The notes under the pieces were generated by a model. The model did not search any database and was not told where the DNA came from. It saw only the letters and a program-made list of their open reading frames with translations. Below, piece by piece: positions 41,002 to 53,600 of a DNA stretch of 64,000 nucleotides. Every line of letters starts with the position of its first letter. The stretch's first letter is position 1. This DNA comes from Saussurea involucrata. Lineage: Eukaryota > Streptophyta > Magnoliopsida > Asterales > Asteraceae. The stretch lies in contig CM066319.1 in assembly GCA_033807775.1 (NCBI GenBank), forward strand, positions 141,658,983 through 141,722,982, read 5' to 3'. A program made the translations under genes and the position numbers.

Positions 41002-41377
41002 GTAGATGTTAACATATATATGTAAATTGAGAAAAACATTTGATGACGATATGTTTAAGATTTAAGAAATATGCAAATTGAAAACGTCAAGTTATTTGAT
41101 CATATTTGGTTTAAACATTTTTATATATATTATCTAAGTATTGTCTGAATTATCGGTTGTATTTTAAAGACATGTTTCCTTTATTTTTATGTTTTTAATT
41201 TTGATTTCACCTTGTTTAAACACAACCCGACCAACCCGACTAGCCCGATCAACCCGAACGGGTTGGGTTGTGTCTTTGTTTGGGTTGGGTTGGGTTGAAA
41301 TTTTTTCAAACCGCCAACATTGGGTTGATGTGTCGAAATGTTTTCAACCCGATCAACTCAACCCGTGAGCACCCCTA
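40644..41377. mobile_element. hAT-type non-autonomous element (734 bp)
   Basis: It begins TAGGGGTGCTCA and ends TGAGCACCCCTA, a perfect 11-12 bp inverted repeat, with a perfect 8 bp duplication ATACATAT (40636-40643, 41378-41385), the hAT signature. Subterminal aacccgatcaacccgac repeats occur on both sides. The middle is (TA)n, (CT)n and (CA)n microsatellite. No transposase. Confidence 0.9.
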
Positions 41378-41385
41378 ATACATAT

Positions 41386-41743
41386 ATAGGTCACGGTTGT
41401 TTTGCAACCCAGTAAAATGCTAAAACTCGTGCAACCTTCATCTAAATCGTCAATTGCATTTGGATTCTCTCTGATTCTTTAAATTAATTTACTTCATTTC
41501 GTCGAATTTCGTTGAATTTCTGCAAAATATGTCTATGTACATAACGGTTCATGCGATGTATCGGATGAAGGTGGTACTTTCATGAAACAATATGCATTAC
41601 ATGACATTCAACAAAATACCATGCATTGCATGTAAGATTATTGCATGAAACCAATAATCATTGATGCATTGAAGTCTACCGACACTTAGCAAGATAAATC
41701 AACTCATAGTGTCATAAGGTACATAAGTCAAAGCAAGCATTTA
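41386..41743. other. Intergenic, no feature supported
   Basis: It starts like another (TA)n-anchored element (ggtcacggttgttttgcaaccc), but no inverted partner was found. No gene. Confidence 0.5.
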
Positions 41744-42021
41744 AGGCATCTCCAATGTAATTCTCTATTTTACTCTCTATTATAGAGTAAAAAATAAAAA
41801 ATGTGTTATGTCTTCTCCAATGTATTACTCTATTTTTTACTCTAAAGAAGAATATTTCAAATATATTCTCTTTTCTACTCTACAAAAAGAAATAGAGAGT
41901 ATAAATAGTGTTCCTCTATATTTAGAGAGTTACTATTCATTTATTTATTACAGAGAGTAAAATAAAGGGTTTATTGGAGAAGTTTCAGAGGGTAAAATAG
42001 AAAGTTCATTGAAGATGGTGC
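41744..42021. mobile_element. Harbinger-type MITE, same family as 18178-19373
   Basis: Ends AGGCATCTCCAATG and CATTGAAGATGGTGC; interior repeats of ctctattttactc and its complement. TTA precedes it; the right duplication is not clear. Confidence 0.65.
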
Positions 42022-42467
42022 AAAACATCATTCATTGAATGAAAAAAATGCAAGCATTGCAAAAAAAAAACACTCAATGCAATATTTATATGGATACAAA
42101 TATATATTAAACAAATTAATGTTTACCTTTTTATATTATTAGTTAAAAAGTTATTATTAAATAAACTTAACAGTGTAATTTTTTAAAAAAATAAATAAAA
42201 GCAAAAAAGAAAACAAAAGAAAAAATAATAACTCATACTAATAATGTTAAAAGAATTCAACGTTGAGAAAAAAATATATATTTACAAAAATTTATATCAG
42301 AAAAATTAATGTTTACATAACTAAAATTTTGTATAAATAAATAAAACATCATATTAATAAATACAAAAGATAAATAAAACAAAAATAAGAAGTAACAATA
42401 AGACAAAAAAAAGTACAAAAAGATGAAAAGCAACCTCACAACACTAGTCTTAGGGGTGCCATTAGTT
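42022..42467. other. AT-rich intergenic DNA, no gene
   Basis: Poly-A-rich sequence; a short minus-strand frame over 42257-42526 is low complexity and not supported. Confidence 0.5.
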
Positions 42468-42472
42468 ATGGT

Positions 42473-43297
42473 TGTTTGGGTAAAAATCCACACCTTACGA
42501 CCGACGATAAATAACATATATGACATTTATGTAAGACCACTCTTGTATTAAGATAAGGTTCTGCAGGTTATTCACAATCGAATATTTGGTCGTACATTTC
42601 CATGATGGTCGTAAGTTTCATACGACCGACGTCCAAGACTCAAGACGGTCGTACGATTATACTAACCGTTAACAATCAACATCCATTTTCTTTGTTCCAT
42701 TAATACAGGTCCACGAGCAATCATGGTACAACGGCCAGTAACGGACGAGCTCTTAATGGCATTAAAGACCCGACGACGGTTACAAACAAGTCATCAAGAC
42801 ACATTAAATGCTGACAAAAGCTATATAAAGGTCTGCTCCATACTCGAACGGGACACATCGAGACAACAGAGAATCTACGCAACATTCGAACTCAACATAA
42901 CATTCTTACATCAGAAGCATTTGAACTATCCTCGCCCACGCAAGTTTCGCACGACGAGCAGTTCAATTCGCACGACAATAGCTTATTTCGCATGATTTAC
43001 GCACGACGCACAACTTTAGCCTACGATTAAGTTTACTTTCATTCTTATTGTAATCTATTGTACACAAGACACTTGTTACCAAAGGATTTCGCCCTTGTTT
43101 GGCGACATAGTGCACCGTCGACTTTCACAAGTCGGACGCGGTTTTTTCCCTCGTTTGGGTTTTCCGCGTCACCAATTCTCCTGTCTTATTTACTTTTTAT
43201 TTGCGATTGTGTTGTTTGTCTTGAGATCCCTTTCTTTAGTTGTTAAAAGTTCCACATCAACCTTAAGTTATCATTTAGGTGATTTTTGGCATTAACA
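42473..43297 (+). mobile_element. Solo copia LTR (825 bp)
   Basis: It begins TGTTTGGGTAAAAATCC and ends GGCATTAACA, with the perfect duplication ATGGT (42468-42472, 43298-43302). The stretch ttttccctcgtttgggtttt / ccgcgtc near 43140-43175 is the typical copia LTR segment before U5. No primer binding site follows, so it is solo. Repeated tcgtacg/cgacgac motifs lie in its first half. Short ORFs inside it are not genes. Confidence 0.8.
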
Positions 43298-43512
43298 ATG
43301 GTTAAGGGTGACATTAGCCTTCTCCAAAAAAAAATAGCATTGAGGTGTGTCACCTCTTTCGGTGAGTTGACTTGCATTTGGATATGTGTATAATTTTTTA
43401 TTATTTAAAATCATCAGATTTGTCGACCTCTTTCTTTAAACAAACTACACATATTTGTACACACTTGTCAATACAAATAACTTATTTTAAAGTGATAAAT
43501 AATTATTTTTAA

Positions 43513-43786
43513 GGGTATTTTCAATGAGTCACACTATATTTTACACCAATTTCAAAAGTAGTTTAAATTTTAGTGTTAATAGTAAATCATCTTCAATGAG
43601 TAACATTATTTTTTAAAAGTGATGTAAATAGTAGTGTAAAAAATAGTGTTGCACCAAATATAGTGTAATATTATTTATTACACTAAATTTAGTGTGAAAA
43701 TAGAAACCCCATTGGAGATGTAATAGTGTAACTTACACCAAATTTAATATTTAGTGTAAGATTTAGTGATCCAATCGGTGATGGTC
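43513..43786. mobile_element. Harbinger-type MITE (274 bp)
   Basis: Ends GGGTATTTTCAATGAG and CCAATCGGTGATGGTC, flanked by TAA (43510-43512, 43787-43789). The interior has repeats of tagtgtaa and ttacactaa. Non-coding. Confidence 0.75.
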
Positions 43787-43789
43787 TAA

Positions 43790-44742
43790 GGGTGGGTTTT
43801 TAGTGGATAAATGTTTAACGGCAAAGAACACTATTTTTACTTACTATATCTAATAACATTATCAATTATTAGAAATAGATTATTGGTTAGCATTTTTTCT
43901 CTATAAATATTAATTGGGTAACAATTTTTTCATTTTTTTTACTAAATATGATTTTTGGGCCTTATCATGCCTCTTAAAATCACAAATTAATGTACTTTTT
44001 TCTAAAATTTGTTTTAACTAATTTAAAATTTATAGTATATATATATAATAATAATTTTAAACCTTTTAATTAACATATTATATTATTTAATTTTTCTTTG
44101 TTATTTTTTTGTATCAATTAACATTAAATTATATTACTATAAATTTGTTTTAATTTATCAGTTAGTTAGTTTTTGTCAAACATGATTTATTTATTAGGTA
44201 ACTTATCAGCTACCAAATAGCTTGTAGTAATTAGCTAGCTTAAATTAACCATAAGCTTGCTTATCAATCATCAACTAGTTTATCAGATTCATGTAATAAT
44301 GTAATCTTTAAAATGAAAAATCTTTTGGAGCTGAATGCAATTCTTTTATAGATTTTAGACTTTGGTTTTTAATTTTGATAATCTATTGAAAATGCATTTA
44401 CTATTGAAAAATAATTGACACTACTTTTGAAAAACAAGCCCTTATCTTCAAATATATTCCGAAGTGCTTGATTCTATATTTTATTCTAAACTTTTTGTTT
44501 ATACTTTTAAATAAATAAATACTTAAATATATTAATACATTTTAATATATAAATATAGAAAGGAAAAAAGGGCCGACCAGATACACCTTCCAACGAAGGT
44601 GTACCCATTCTCCTATAAATGCCCCCAATAACCACCACCAACTTCATATTCAATCACAACACAACGCTCCATATTTCGTCATATTTACAAAAACACCCCT
44701 TGACTACAAATTTCATTCTCTTCCATTTTCTTCATCATATAA
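43790..44742 (+). promoter_or_regulatory. Upstream region of the raffinose synthase gene
   Basis: AT-rich. The TATA box CTATAAAT is at 44613-44620, about 120 bp before the ATG, with a CA-rich leader downstream (aataaccaccacca, aatcacaacacaacgc). A perfect inverted repeat TACACCTTC-caac-GAAGGTGTA lies at 44582-44603, ten bases upstream of the TATA box. No other element was identified. Confidence 0.6.
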
Positions 44743-45973
44743 ATGGCACCCATCTCGTTCGTAATCGGATCGGAAGACACCAAAGCGGTTGATGGTGTTA
44801 GCCATACGTCTACAGTGACGTTGGTTGGATCGAACTTTGTGGCTGATGGCCATGTCATTTTATCCGACGTCCCTTCGAATGTTACTGCTTCTTCTTCTGG
44901 GATTTCAGGTGGCTGTTTTGTTGGTTTCAATGTTTCGGAAGCAAGTAGTCGGCACGTGGTCCCGATCGGGAAGCTTAGTGGTATTCGGTTCATGAGTATA
45001 TTTCGGTTCAAGGTCTGGTGGACCACCCATTGGGTTGGTTCAAATGGTCGAGACTTGGAGTACGAGACACAAATGGTCATGCTTGAAAAGTCCGACTCTG
45101 GGCGTCCTTATGTTTTGATACTCCCATTACTAGAAGGTCCTTTCCGGGCTGCTATGCAGCCCGGAAACGACGATTTTGTGGATGTTTGTGTCGAGAGTGG
45201 ATCCACAAAAGTTTCAGATGCTTCTTTCAGAAGCGTCGTTTACATGCAGGCGGGGCCTGACCCGTATACTCTAATGGAGAAAGCAATGAAAGTTGTTCGT
45301 GAGCATCTTGGAACGTTCAAGTTACTCGAGGAGAAAACGCCACCTGGCATTATTGACAAGTTTGGATGGTGTACATGGGACGCCTTCTATCTAGACGTTC
45401 ACCCTCAAGGAGTCATCGAAGGCGTTAAAGGGCTAGTCGAAGGTGGGTGCCCGCCCGGATTGGTCTTGCTCGATGACGGGTGGCAATCCATATCTCATGA
45501 CGACGATACGATTGACTCAGAAGGCATGAACAGAACAGCTGCAGGTGAACAGATGCCATGCAGACTGACAAAATTTGTAGAAAATTACAAGTTTCGGGAC
45601 TATAAGAGTCCCCGAACTGAGACCCCTAATAAAGGCATGGGAGCTTTTGTTAGGGATCTCAAAGAAGATTTTAAGACTATAAATTATGTGTATGTTTGGC
45701 ATGCTCTTTGTGGGTATTGGGGAGGGGTAAGGCCCAATGTACATGGGCTCCCAGAATCAAGTGTAGTGAAGCCCATGTTATCACCTGGACTTGAGAAGAC
45801 AATGGAAGATTTGGCCGTTGATAAAATCGTGAACAATGGAGTTGGGTTGGTCCCACCAGAAAAAGTTGATCAGCTATATGAAGGTCTACACTCGCATTTG
45901 AAGTCAGTTGGTATTGACGGAGTCAAAGTTGACGTCATTCATGTACGTTTTCCGTTATCATTCCGTTTCCTTT

Positions 45974-46023
<50 letters not shown>

Positions 46024-49000
46024 ACGATAATCAAATGAGAACCACAAATAGGTTACAAACCCGTGAGAACCAATGTAAAAAATTTTGTTTACATGATTTT
46101 TTTCATCAAAATCTATGATTTAAGATATTGTTACACATATGTTCGTGTTCACCTTATGAAAAGTTTACATGTGAAAAACGAATTTTGTTTCACCTAGTGA
46201 AATGAAAAATACTCGTAAAAAATATTCACATGGTGAAACAAATCCATGTGAAACTATCATATTATGAAACACATATATTTGAAGTAAAATATAATAAATC
46301 GTAGCATTGAACCCCTATATATATATAAGATACGTACCCGTGCGCGATGCGGCGCGAAGTATCTCGAATCTAAAGCCGATAATTCAAAAAAATAATTTTA
46401 TTTCATGTTCATATTTATTTGTTTTTAAATCGCATATCAGATGTATAAAATTAAAGATCAATATAGTTAATTGGTCAAAAAAATTGAAAAATATTCGTTC
46501 GATAGTGGGGTCTTCAAACTATAACATTTGTGCTCATTTTGAAGGTTTTGATGAACGGTTATAATGGTATAACTTATAAAAAAAGAAAAACATATTTGTT
46601 TAATGTATTTTAGTTTATGTATGTTGATATGATAAAGATGTAAAATGAAAAATGAAAGGAGAAGGAATATAAAGTAATTAAATAACTAATTATAATGGTA
46701 TAAAGTGTAATTTAAAAATAAAGAATAATTTTATTTTTAATTATCATGTTGAACGTTGGAGGTTTTAAAGTTTTTAAACTTGTACATGATGTATTGAGAT
46801 TTGTACTTCTTAAAAATTCAATAATAACCGTAAATGGAATTATTTTTAAAGAAATATAATAGATAAATGTAGATAAGAGCGTAAAATATACAAGTTTTAA
46901 AAAAAATCTCGGTACGTCATTCTTGAAAAATCTTGATACGTATTTATGATATTTCACAATATTATTAAGTTAAAAAAATATTCAATAATAAACTTATTTT
47001 GAAATTATTGACGAGAATATTGTAATAATATAATTTATAAAAAATGCATTTGTTAATATGTTTTAGTTAAACTATGATTATGTATTTTTAATATTATAAG
47101 AGTGTAAAATGAAAATGAATAATGTAAGGGATATAAAACAAATTAATTCGTACATGTTCATGATATTTAATAATATGATTAAATCCAAAAATATTCAATA
47201 TTGGGCTCATTTCGAAGATATTGACGAGACGATTACAATGGTGTAATTTGTAAAAAAATACATGTGCATTGTTGTTTATATACGGTTATTTATGTTAATA
47301 TGATAAGGGTGTAATATAAAAAATGAAAAAGTAAGGGATTAAATGTAAATTAGATAACTAATTCTAAGTGTATAAAGTGTAACTCGATGCATTGTATAAT
47401 TGGGGACGTGAGAGGTTAGTAGCTGTGAGACTTGTACATATAGTATCAAAAGTCATACGACTTAAATTTCAACATTAACTGTCGTTTCATGCTTATATAT
47501 ATAGTATAGATATATATATGGTCGGGTTTACGGAAAGATGTTAAATAATATAAAACTGAAATACCACGAAAAGTAATGGAAAAGTTAATTAATATGAATG
47601 TCAAGTTAACGAGAAAAATTATAATTGAGTTTTTGGCGTAATTTATTTCGTTCGAACTTTGATCAAATTTTATATTTTTTCGATATAAAAAATAGGGGGT
47701 GATGATTTTTTTTTAATTTAAAAATAAAGTTGTAACCGACTTTTAATCAATTAATCTAAAAGTTGATTGAGAGTGTTTTAAAGCATAATCTATAGATGAT
47801 AAACGATCAAATATTATATACTTTATAGTAAAGAATAAAACAAACTTTCTTTCCGTTTTTGCCCCCATAGATATTAGAGATGTTATCTGAAGATTACGGT
47901 GGAAGAGTAGAGCTCGCAAAAGCATACTACAAAGCGTTAACATCATCTATGAGAAAACACTTCAAGGGCAATGGCGTAATTGCAAGTATGGAGCATTGTA
48001 ATGACTTCATGTTCCTTGGCACCGAAGCCATTGCACTGGGTCGCGTTGGTACGTTTTTGCATTATCACTTGTACCTTTCAATACCCAATGCATTATTGAC
48101 TTGTACCTAACCAGTATTATCATATATATTTTTAACAGGCGATGATTTTTGGTGTTCCGACCCATCAGGTGACCCTAACGGTACATTTTGGTTACAAGGG
48201 TGTCACATGGTGCACTGTGCTTATAACAGTTTGTGGATGGGGAATTTTATACAACCGGATTGGGACATGTTTCAATCGACTCATCCTTGTGCTGAGTTTC
48301 ATGCCGCTTCTCGAGCCATTTCTGGTGGTCCGATTTATATTAGTGATTCGGTCGGGAGACACAACTTCGACTTGCTCAAGAGCCTCGTTTTGCCCGATGG
48401 ATCAATCTTACGTTGCCAGTGGTATGCCCTCCCGACCCGCGACTGTTTGTTCGAAGACCCACTCCACGACGGCAAAACCATGCTCAAAATTTGCAATCTG
48501 AACAAGGTAAATGTCAATAAATATTCGAATATTTTTGTTAATTTCATATTCCATAAAAAAATGTTTTAAGATCGATAAACCATAGTAAAAAAAATGCTCA
48601 TTATTGTATTTTATGGTTTATAATGTGATTAGTATACCGGAGTTGTTGGAGCATTCAACTGCCAAGGAGGAGGATGGTGTCGTGAATCAAGACGCAACAA
48701 ATGCGCTTCAGAGCACTCTCATGTCGTGACCTCAACTATCAGCCCCACTGACGTCGAATGCCACAAATGGAACCCATCAACATTTGTGGATGTTGTCCAA
48801 GCCTTCGCATTATACATGTTCCACGAAAAGAAGCTAATCCTAGCAAAACCAAGCGATAACATCGAAATTGCACTAGAGCCTTTCAACTTTGAGCTCATAA
48901 CTGTATCTCCTATCACTGTGTTGGCGCACAAATCGATCCAATTTGCTCCCATCGGGCTTGTGAACATGTTGAACTCAGGTGGTGCTCTCCAATCAGTTGA

Positions 49001-49202
49001 ATTTGTGTCGAATACTGATGGGTCATGTATAGTTCAAGTCGAGGTCAAAGGTGTCGGAGAAATGAGGGTATTTGCATCTGAAAGGCCAATGAAATGTCGG
49101 ATTAACGGGGACAACGTGGAGTTCAAGTATGAGGAGCATATGGTCACGGTTCAAGTGGCTTGGCCTACCACAACTTTATCGATCATTGAATATGTCTTTT
49201 GA
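44743..49202 (+). CDS. RS5-like: Raffinose synthase (galactinol-sucrose galactosyltransferase), four exons, intact
   Basis: Exons 44743-45942, 47871-48048, 48139-48506 and 48633-49202 join in frame with GT-AG borders to 771 aa, a normal length for raffinose synthase (about 780). The enzyme moves galactose from galactinol to sucrose to make raffinose (glycoside hydrolase family 36), in the cytosol, in seed maturation and abiotic stress. Visible landmarks: RFKVWWTTHWVG, FGWCTWDAFYLDVHPQG, LLDDGWQSI, GIDGVKVDVIH (Asp of KVD is the likely nucleophile), HCNDFMFLGTE, DDFWCSDPSGDPNGTFWLQG (likely acid/base Asp in or near it) and HDGKTMLKI. Overall it most resembles the RS5 type. The roughly 80-residue insertion of stachyose synthases is absent. 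The ATG context (ataaATGGc) is good and no competing upstream ATG lies in the leader. Confidence 0.95.
45943..47870 (+). other. Intron 1 of raffinose synthase, enlarged by repeats
   Basis: 1928 bp. (TA)n lies at 45979-46021, followed by repeat-like DNA to about 46325 (starts aggacgataatcaaatgag, ends gaacccctatata). A second stretch of unknown repeat, 46327-47517, begins acgtacccgtgcgcgatgcgg and ends in (TA)n, a form common in dispersed plant repeats. No transposase or ORF. The acceptor is gcccccatag (47861-47870). Confidence 0.6.
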
Positions 49203-50170
49203 AATAATGGTATAACTTTTTATTCATGTAAATATTTCTTATATATAATTTAACTGTAATCGTTTATATTGAAGAACAAAATTTAGCATACCTTTTATAG
49301 AAGTTTTTGGTTGTGAAATGTAATGTTTATATTATTTTAGTTGTAACATATCTATTTGAATCGTATATACAAGTAAAATACATACATACTCAATATGAAA
49401 ATAATGCACGTAAGCGTTTTTTTTTGTTTCCATCTACGAGTCAACGATTTTTCCTGTATATTTGTATAATTATGATTTATAATGGTTGAATAATGTTAGA
49501 TTTGATAAAAGAAAATATAAGTATAATAGTATTATATATAAATTAATATTTTAAATTTAATTCTTTTAATCAATACGAGCCTTATAAGAGAGTGCTTCTC
49601 CGTAGAGGAGCACGAACGATCGTTCTTTTGTGTCCCCCCTTTGGAAGGAGGAGTGCTAAAAGAACAAATAAAAGAGTGCTTCTCGGGAAGGAGCACGATA
49701 TGTAGCTAACGAACGAAGTGTCTTTGTGTTATTGTTCTTATGTTAGCTGTTTGCAGTTAGTAAGAAGCACATTGAGAGGTGAACAAAAAAGTTTGAAAGA
49801 GATCTCAAAATTCACTTTACGCTTTTTATAAGAACGTATCAAGTTTTGAGAATCCATATATTTATCTTGATTTTAAAAAACTGGTAATTATCATAGACAT
49901 ATCAATTTAATAAAAGAGCTAATTACATTTAAGATAATTAAGGTGTTATTTAGTTGATTTTTTATTAAGTTTTGTATGAATAAAGTTCTCTATGTGGATT
50001 AATCTATCTGTATGGATTAAAAATGTTTTTCCTTTGGGATGATATATTCATATATAACATGTTTTTAAGTGAGATATACATGTTTGAAAAAAAACCTTAC
50101 TTTTTTACATAAAACTCTTCAGCTTATTGAATAAGTCACTTTCTATATGCTGAAGTAATTACCGAACAAT

Positions 50171-50211
<41 letters not shown>

Positions 50212-50616
50212 AAGGTGACCTAACAAACCTATTTATCTCTGATATATTTAATAAATCTATACTCATCCATTTAATTATAAAAATATTAAATTCACAATCT
50301 ATAATCTATAATTTATTAAAATGAACTTTAATTTTCACTTTGGGCTCTCCATTTGGGCCTGTGGGCCGATGCCGCTGTAATGGCCCAATACGCGTTGATC
50401 ATCTTCTTGAAGCAACTATGATCTTCCACTTCTCGATCGAAGCCGAAACACCATTCCAAATCTCCACCACATCTTCCGATCAAAGAGTTCTAGAAACGAA
50501 TTATCGAATCAGATTCCTTTATAGCATTCTACATACAATCATTATTCGATTGATCTTAGTATACAGTTCGTTCTGACTGTTTCAATTTTGGTTGTTTTTG
50601 AATTAAGCGAATTTAG
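49203..50616 (+). other. Intergenic region between the two host genes
   Basis: 3' flank of raffinose synthase, then two similar inverted repeats agtgcttctc...ggagcacga (49589-49613 and 49675-49697) around a perfect 12 bp palindrome GAACGATCGTTC (49613-49624). A (TA)n tract lies at 50172-50209. From 50340 on it is promoter sequence of the next gene. Confidence 0.55.
50341..50387 (+). promoter_or_regulatory. Cluster of site II (TGGGCC/T) elements
   Basis: TGGGCT at 50341, TGGGCC at 50354 and 50362, and the reverse GGCCCA at 50382. Site II elements are known TCP-factor targets in promoters of growth and housekeeping genes. They sit 230-275 bp upstream of the ATG at 50617, and no clear TATA box is present. 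Role inferred. Confidence 0.6.
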
Positions 50617-53600
50617 ATGAATACATCGCAGTTTATGGATAAACAGATCATGGATCTATCGAGTTCTCAAAACAAAAACAACGCAGACAAAGATTTAATG
50701 GATCTGAACAGTCATCCTCCTCCGCCTCCTCCTCAAGATGACCACCACCACCATGACGTCGGCGGCGGTGGCGGTGGCGATGATAAGAAGGATGAGATCT
50801 TGCCTAACTATGACTTCCAGCCAATCCGTCCGATCGCGACGTCGCAGCCGGCTAAGTTTGACTCCAGCAACGTTGGTGGAACTAGGGTTTGGACCTCAGC
50901 TGAATCGAAGACCAATTTTGGCACTCGGGTAAGTCGGTTACGCTAAATTTCGTTTTTCTGTTGCTGTTTTCGCTTCTATACTATTCATTTTTTTGTGATT
51001 TTACTATTGCTTCGGAGATTTGTTGGTGGTAGTTCTAGAAGACTAGAACCAGCTATGGGGATAGGTTTTTGTCGGTTGTTTATGCTGGGGTTTAGGTATT
51101 CATATAATTTGTCTATGGCTACCCCAATTCAAAATCATGCAAAATTGAAACAATAAGAACGAGCTGTATACTAAGATCAGTCAAATAATTGTATATAAAA
51201 TACTAGTATATAGGAATTTGATTAGGGAATTTGTTTCTAGAACTCTTTGATAGGAAGATGTGGAGACCTGGAATGGTGTTTTGGCTTTGATCGAGAATTC
51301 GAAGACGATCAACCAGGCATTGTGAGTAGGTTTAATCAATTGTTTATGCTTGGGTTTAGGTAAAACTTCGATATGTATAGGATTAGATTTATTCTTCTGC
51401 TGAGTTTTAAGTAAAACCTCGATAGGATGTGAATTATTCTTCGATAGGATAAATCATTGTTTTCAAAAGTGTGTGAGGCGTACGCCTCGAGGCGCGCCTC
51501 GAGGCTAGGCGGTCCAAAATTGCACCTGAGGCGGCGCCTCTCAATATCCAGACGAGGCGTATGCCTCGGTCGTCTGAGGTGGTGATTGAGGCGGTGAGGC
51601 GTACGCCTCAATACCGAGGCTAAATTATTTAAAAAATGACCAAAACCTTCTCTATATCTTTTTTGAAAACCTTGTTCTTCTCCGGTTCTCCTAAGCCCTA
51701 TCTGCTACTCGTCTATTGTCCTTCGTGAGTTCCAATTTTCTCCCATTTTCATTGCATTTTCTTCTTCGATTCTCTTCGGTTCACGGAAGTATTATGTATA
51801 TGTATCTACCAGATACACTTCTTTTATATTTAGTCTCTACTTCGTGTGAGGGTAGCAGTCACACTTCTACTCGCACTTTATTGATATTTAATATTTTTTC
51901 TTTATGAGTTGTGAGCATATTAATATATACATTTACATATATATATATATATATATGTGTGTGTTATGAATAGATGAATAATTTTTTCCTTAGTACATGT
52001 ACATCTATATTTTGTGATTGAAAAAAGTATATGTAAACTCTTTTAGTAATTTAATGACATATATATTGTGTCTAGTACTCAAGTGTCAAGTGTGTGGTAT
52101 ATATATTGCATATATTTTCTGAGCAGAAGCAATGGAATATTGGTGTGTGTATATATATATATATATATTGTGTAGTGTATATTTTCGCCTTGGGGCTTAC
52201 GCCTCGGACCGCCTCGAGGCTTACGCCTCGCCTTATTGAGGGAAAACGCCTTGAGGCACGATTCCGCTTTTTAAAACCTTGGGATAAATACCTCACACTT
52301 ATTTCTGCTGTTGACACAATTTATGAGATGATTTGTTTTGTATGTAGAATTGTAGACGAAAGAGAGCAGGGGCTTGTTTTTGTTATTAGGGGTTGGTGGT
52401 GAGAAAGGGGGATGGTGCTTGCTAAACTAGCACGAGGGGGTTGAAGAATCTATTAAATGCTTTTTGAGTAATCTGGCCGAGACGAAATCATCCATATACT
52501 TAAGGGTAGTAACTATGCTCGATGTAATGCATCTTTGGATGTTACTTATTCTGGGCACCGAGTTAGGAGCTTGCTTGTACACCAATATTATATATAAAAT
52601 ACTTATTCTGGATGTAAAATGCATCTTTCGATGTAAAATGCATCTCTTGATGGAAATATTGGATAAGATAAATTTTGTTTCGGTGAGTTTGGTACTCGGG
52701 ACTATAAACGACACAGAAAACTGATGTTCCACGTTTGGGACGATAAATAAACTGGGATAGGATGGGACTGAGTGGGACAAAACCAAAATATTGGGAACAA
52801 AATCAGGGAGATATAAACAAGATTTGTAATTTACTATACTACTCATGTTAATTTAAAAACCCCAAAAACCTTCCATAATTCTTCAACCCCACTTACCTCA
52901 CTCTTGCCTGCTCATTCCCATCCTATATTGTCTAGTCCCGTCCGCGTACCAAATGAGGATGGGCCTGACTAAAGGCGTAAGGGGCCGTTTTCTAAACACT
53001 TACCTTGGTAAGCACTTACCGGTTCAGTTACCTTGTCATGTGAACATAACAAGGACCAAGAATCTTACTCGGTAAGAGGGAAGGCAATGATCGAGAGTCT
53101 TACCCGGTAAGTGAGGGTGATAACTCTTAACCGGTAAGTGCTTAGCGGGTTATAAATGGCACCATCAATCTATTTTGATGGCAAAAAATGTTACCTCATA
53201 AGGTAAGTGAGAGTGATGACTCTTGCCTGTAAGTGCTTACCCGGTAAGTGTTTGGCAAACGGCCGTTAGACATGAAGCATTAGTAAGGGGCTGTTTACCA
53301 AAAGCTTACCCGGGTAAGCGCTTACCAAGTCACATTACCTTACCGGATGAATATAGAAAGAACCAAGAATCTTACCGGTAAGAGCGACACAAGGACCAAG
53401 GATCTTACCCGGTAAGTGTGGGCGATGACTCTTACCATAGTTGGGGCTTACCGGGTAAATTGTTGCCTACGATGACGTTTTAGTGGACTAAAATTTTATC
53501 CGGTAAGTAAATGATAGTTCAAAATTATACCAGTAACCGCTTAGCGGGTAAGTGCTTAGTAAACGGCCCCCAAGTATACAAATGGGGACGGGTCTGTCTC

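Noticed and set aside
40815..41012. ORF of Tyr/Ile/Ser/His repeats
   Set aside because: It is a translation of (TA)n, (CT)n and (CA)n microsatellites inside the hAT element.
42723..43295. Small ORFs near 42723-43295
   Set aside because: They fall inside the solo copia LTR bounded by ATGGT duplications.
44743..49202. Stachyose synthase instead of raffinose synthase
   Set aside because: The characteristic extra block of about 80 residues in stachyose synthase is absent and the 771 aa length fits raffinose synthase.
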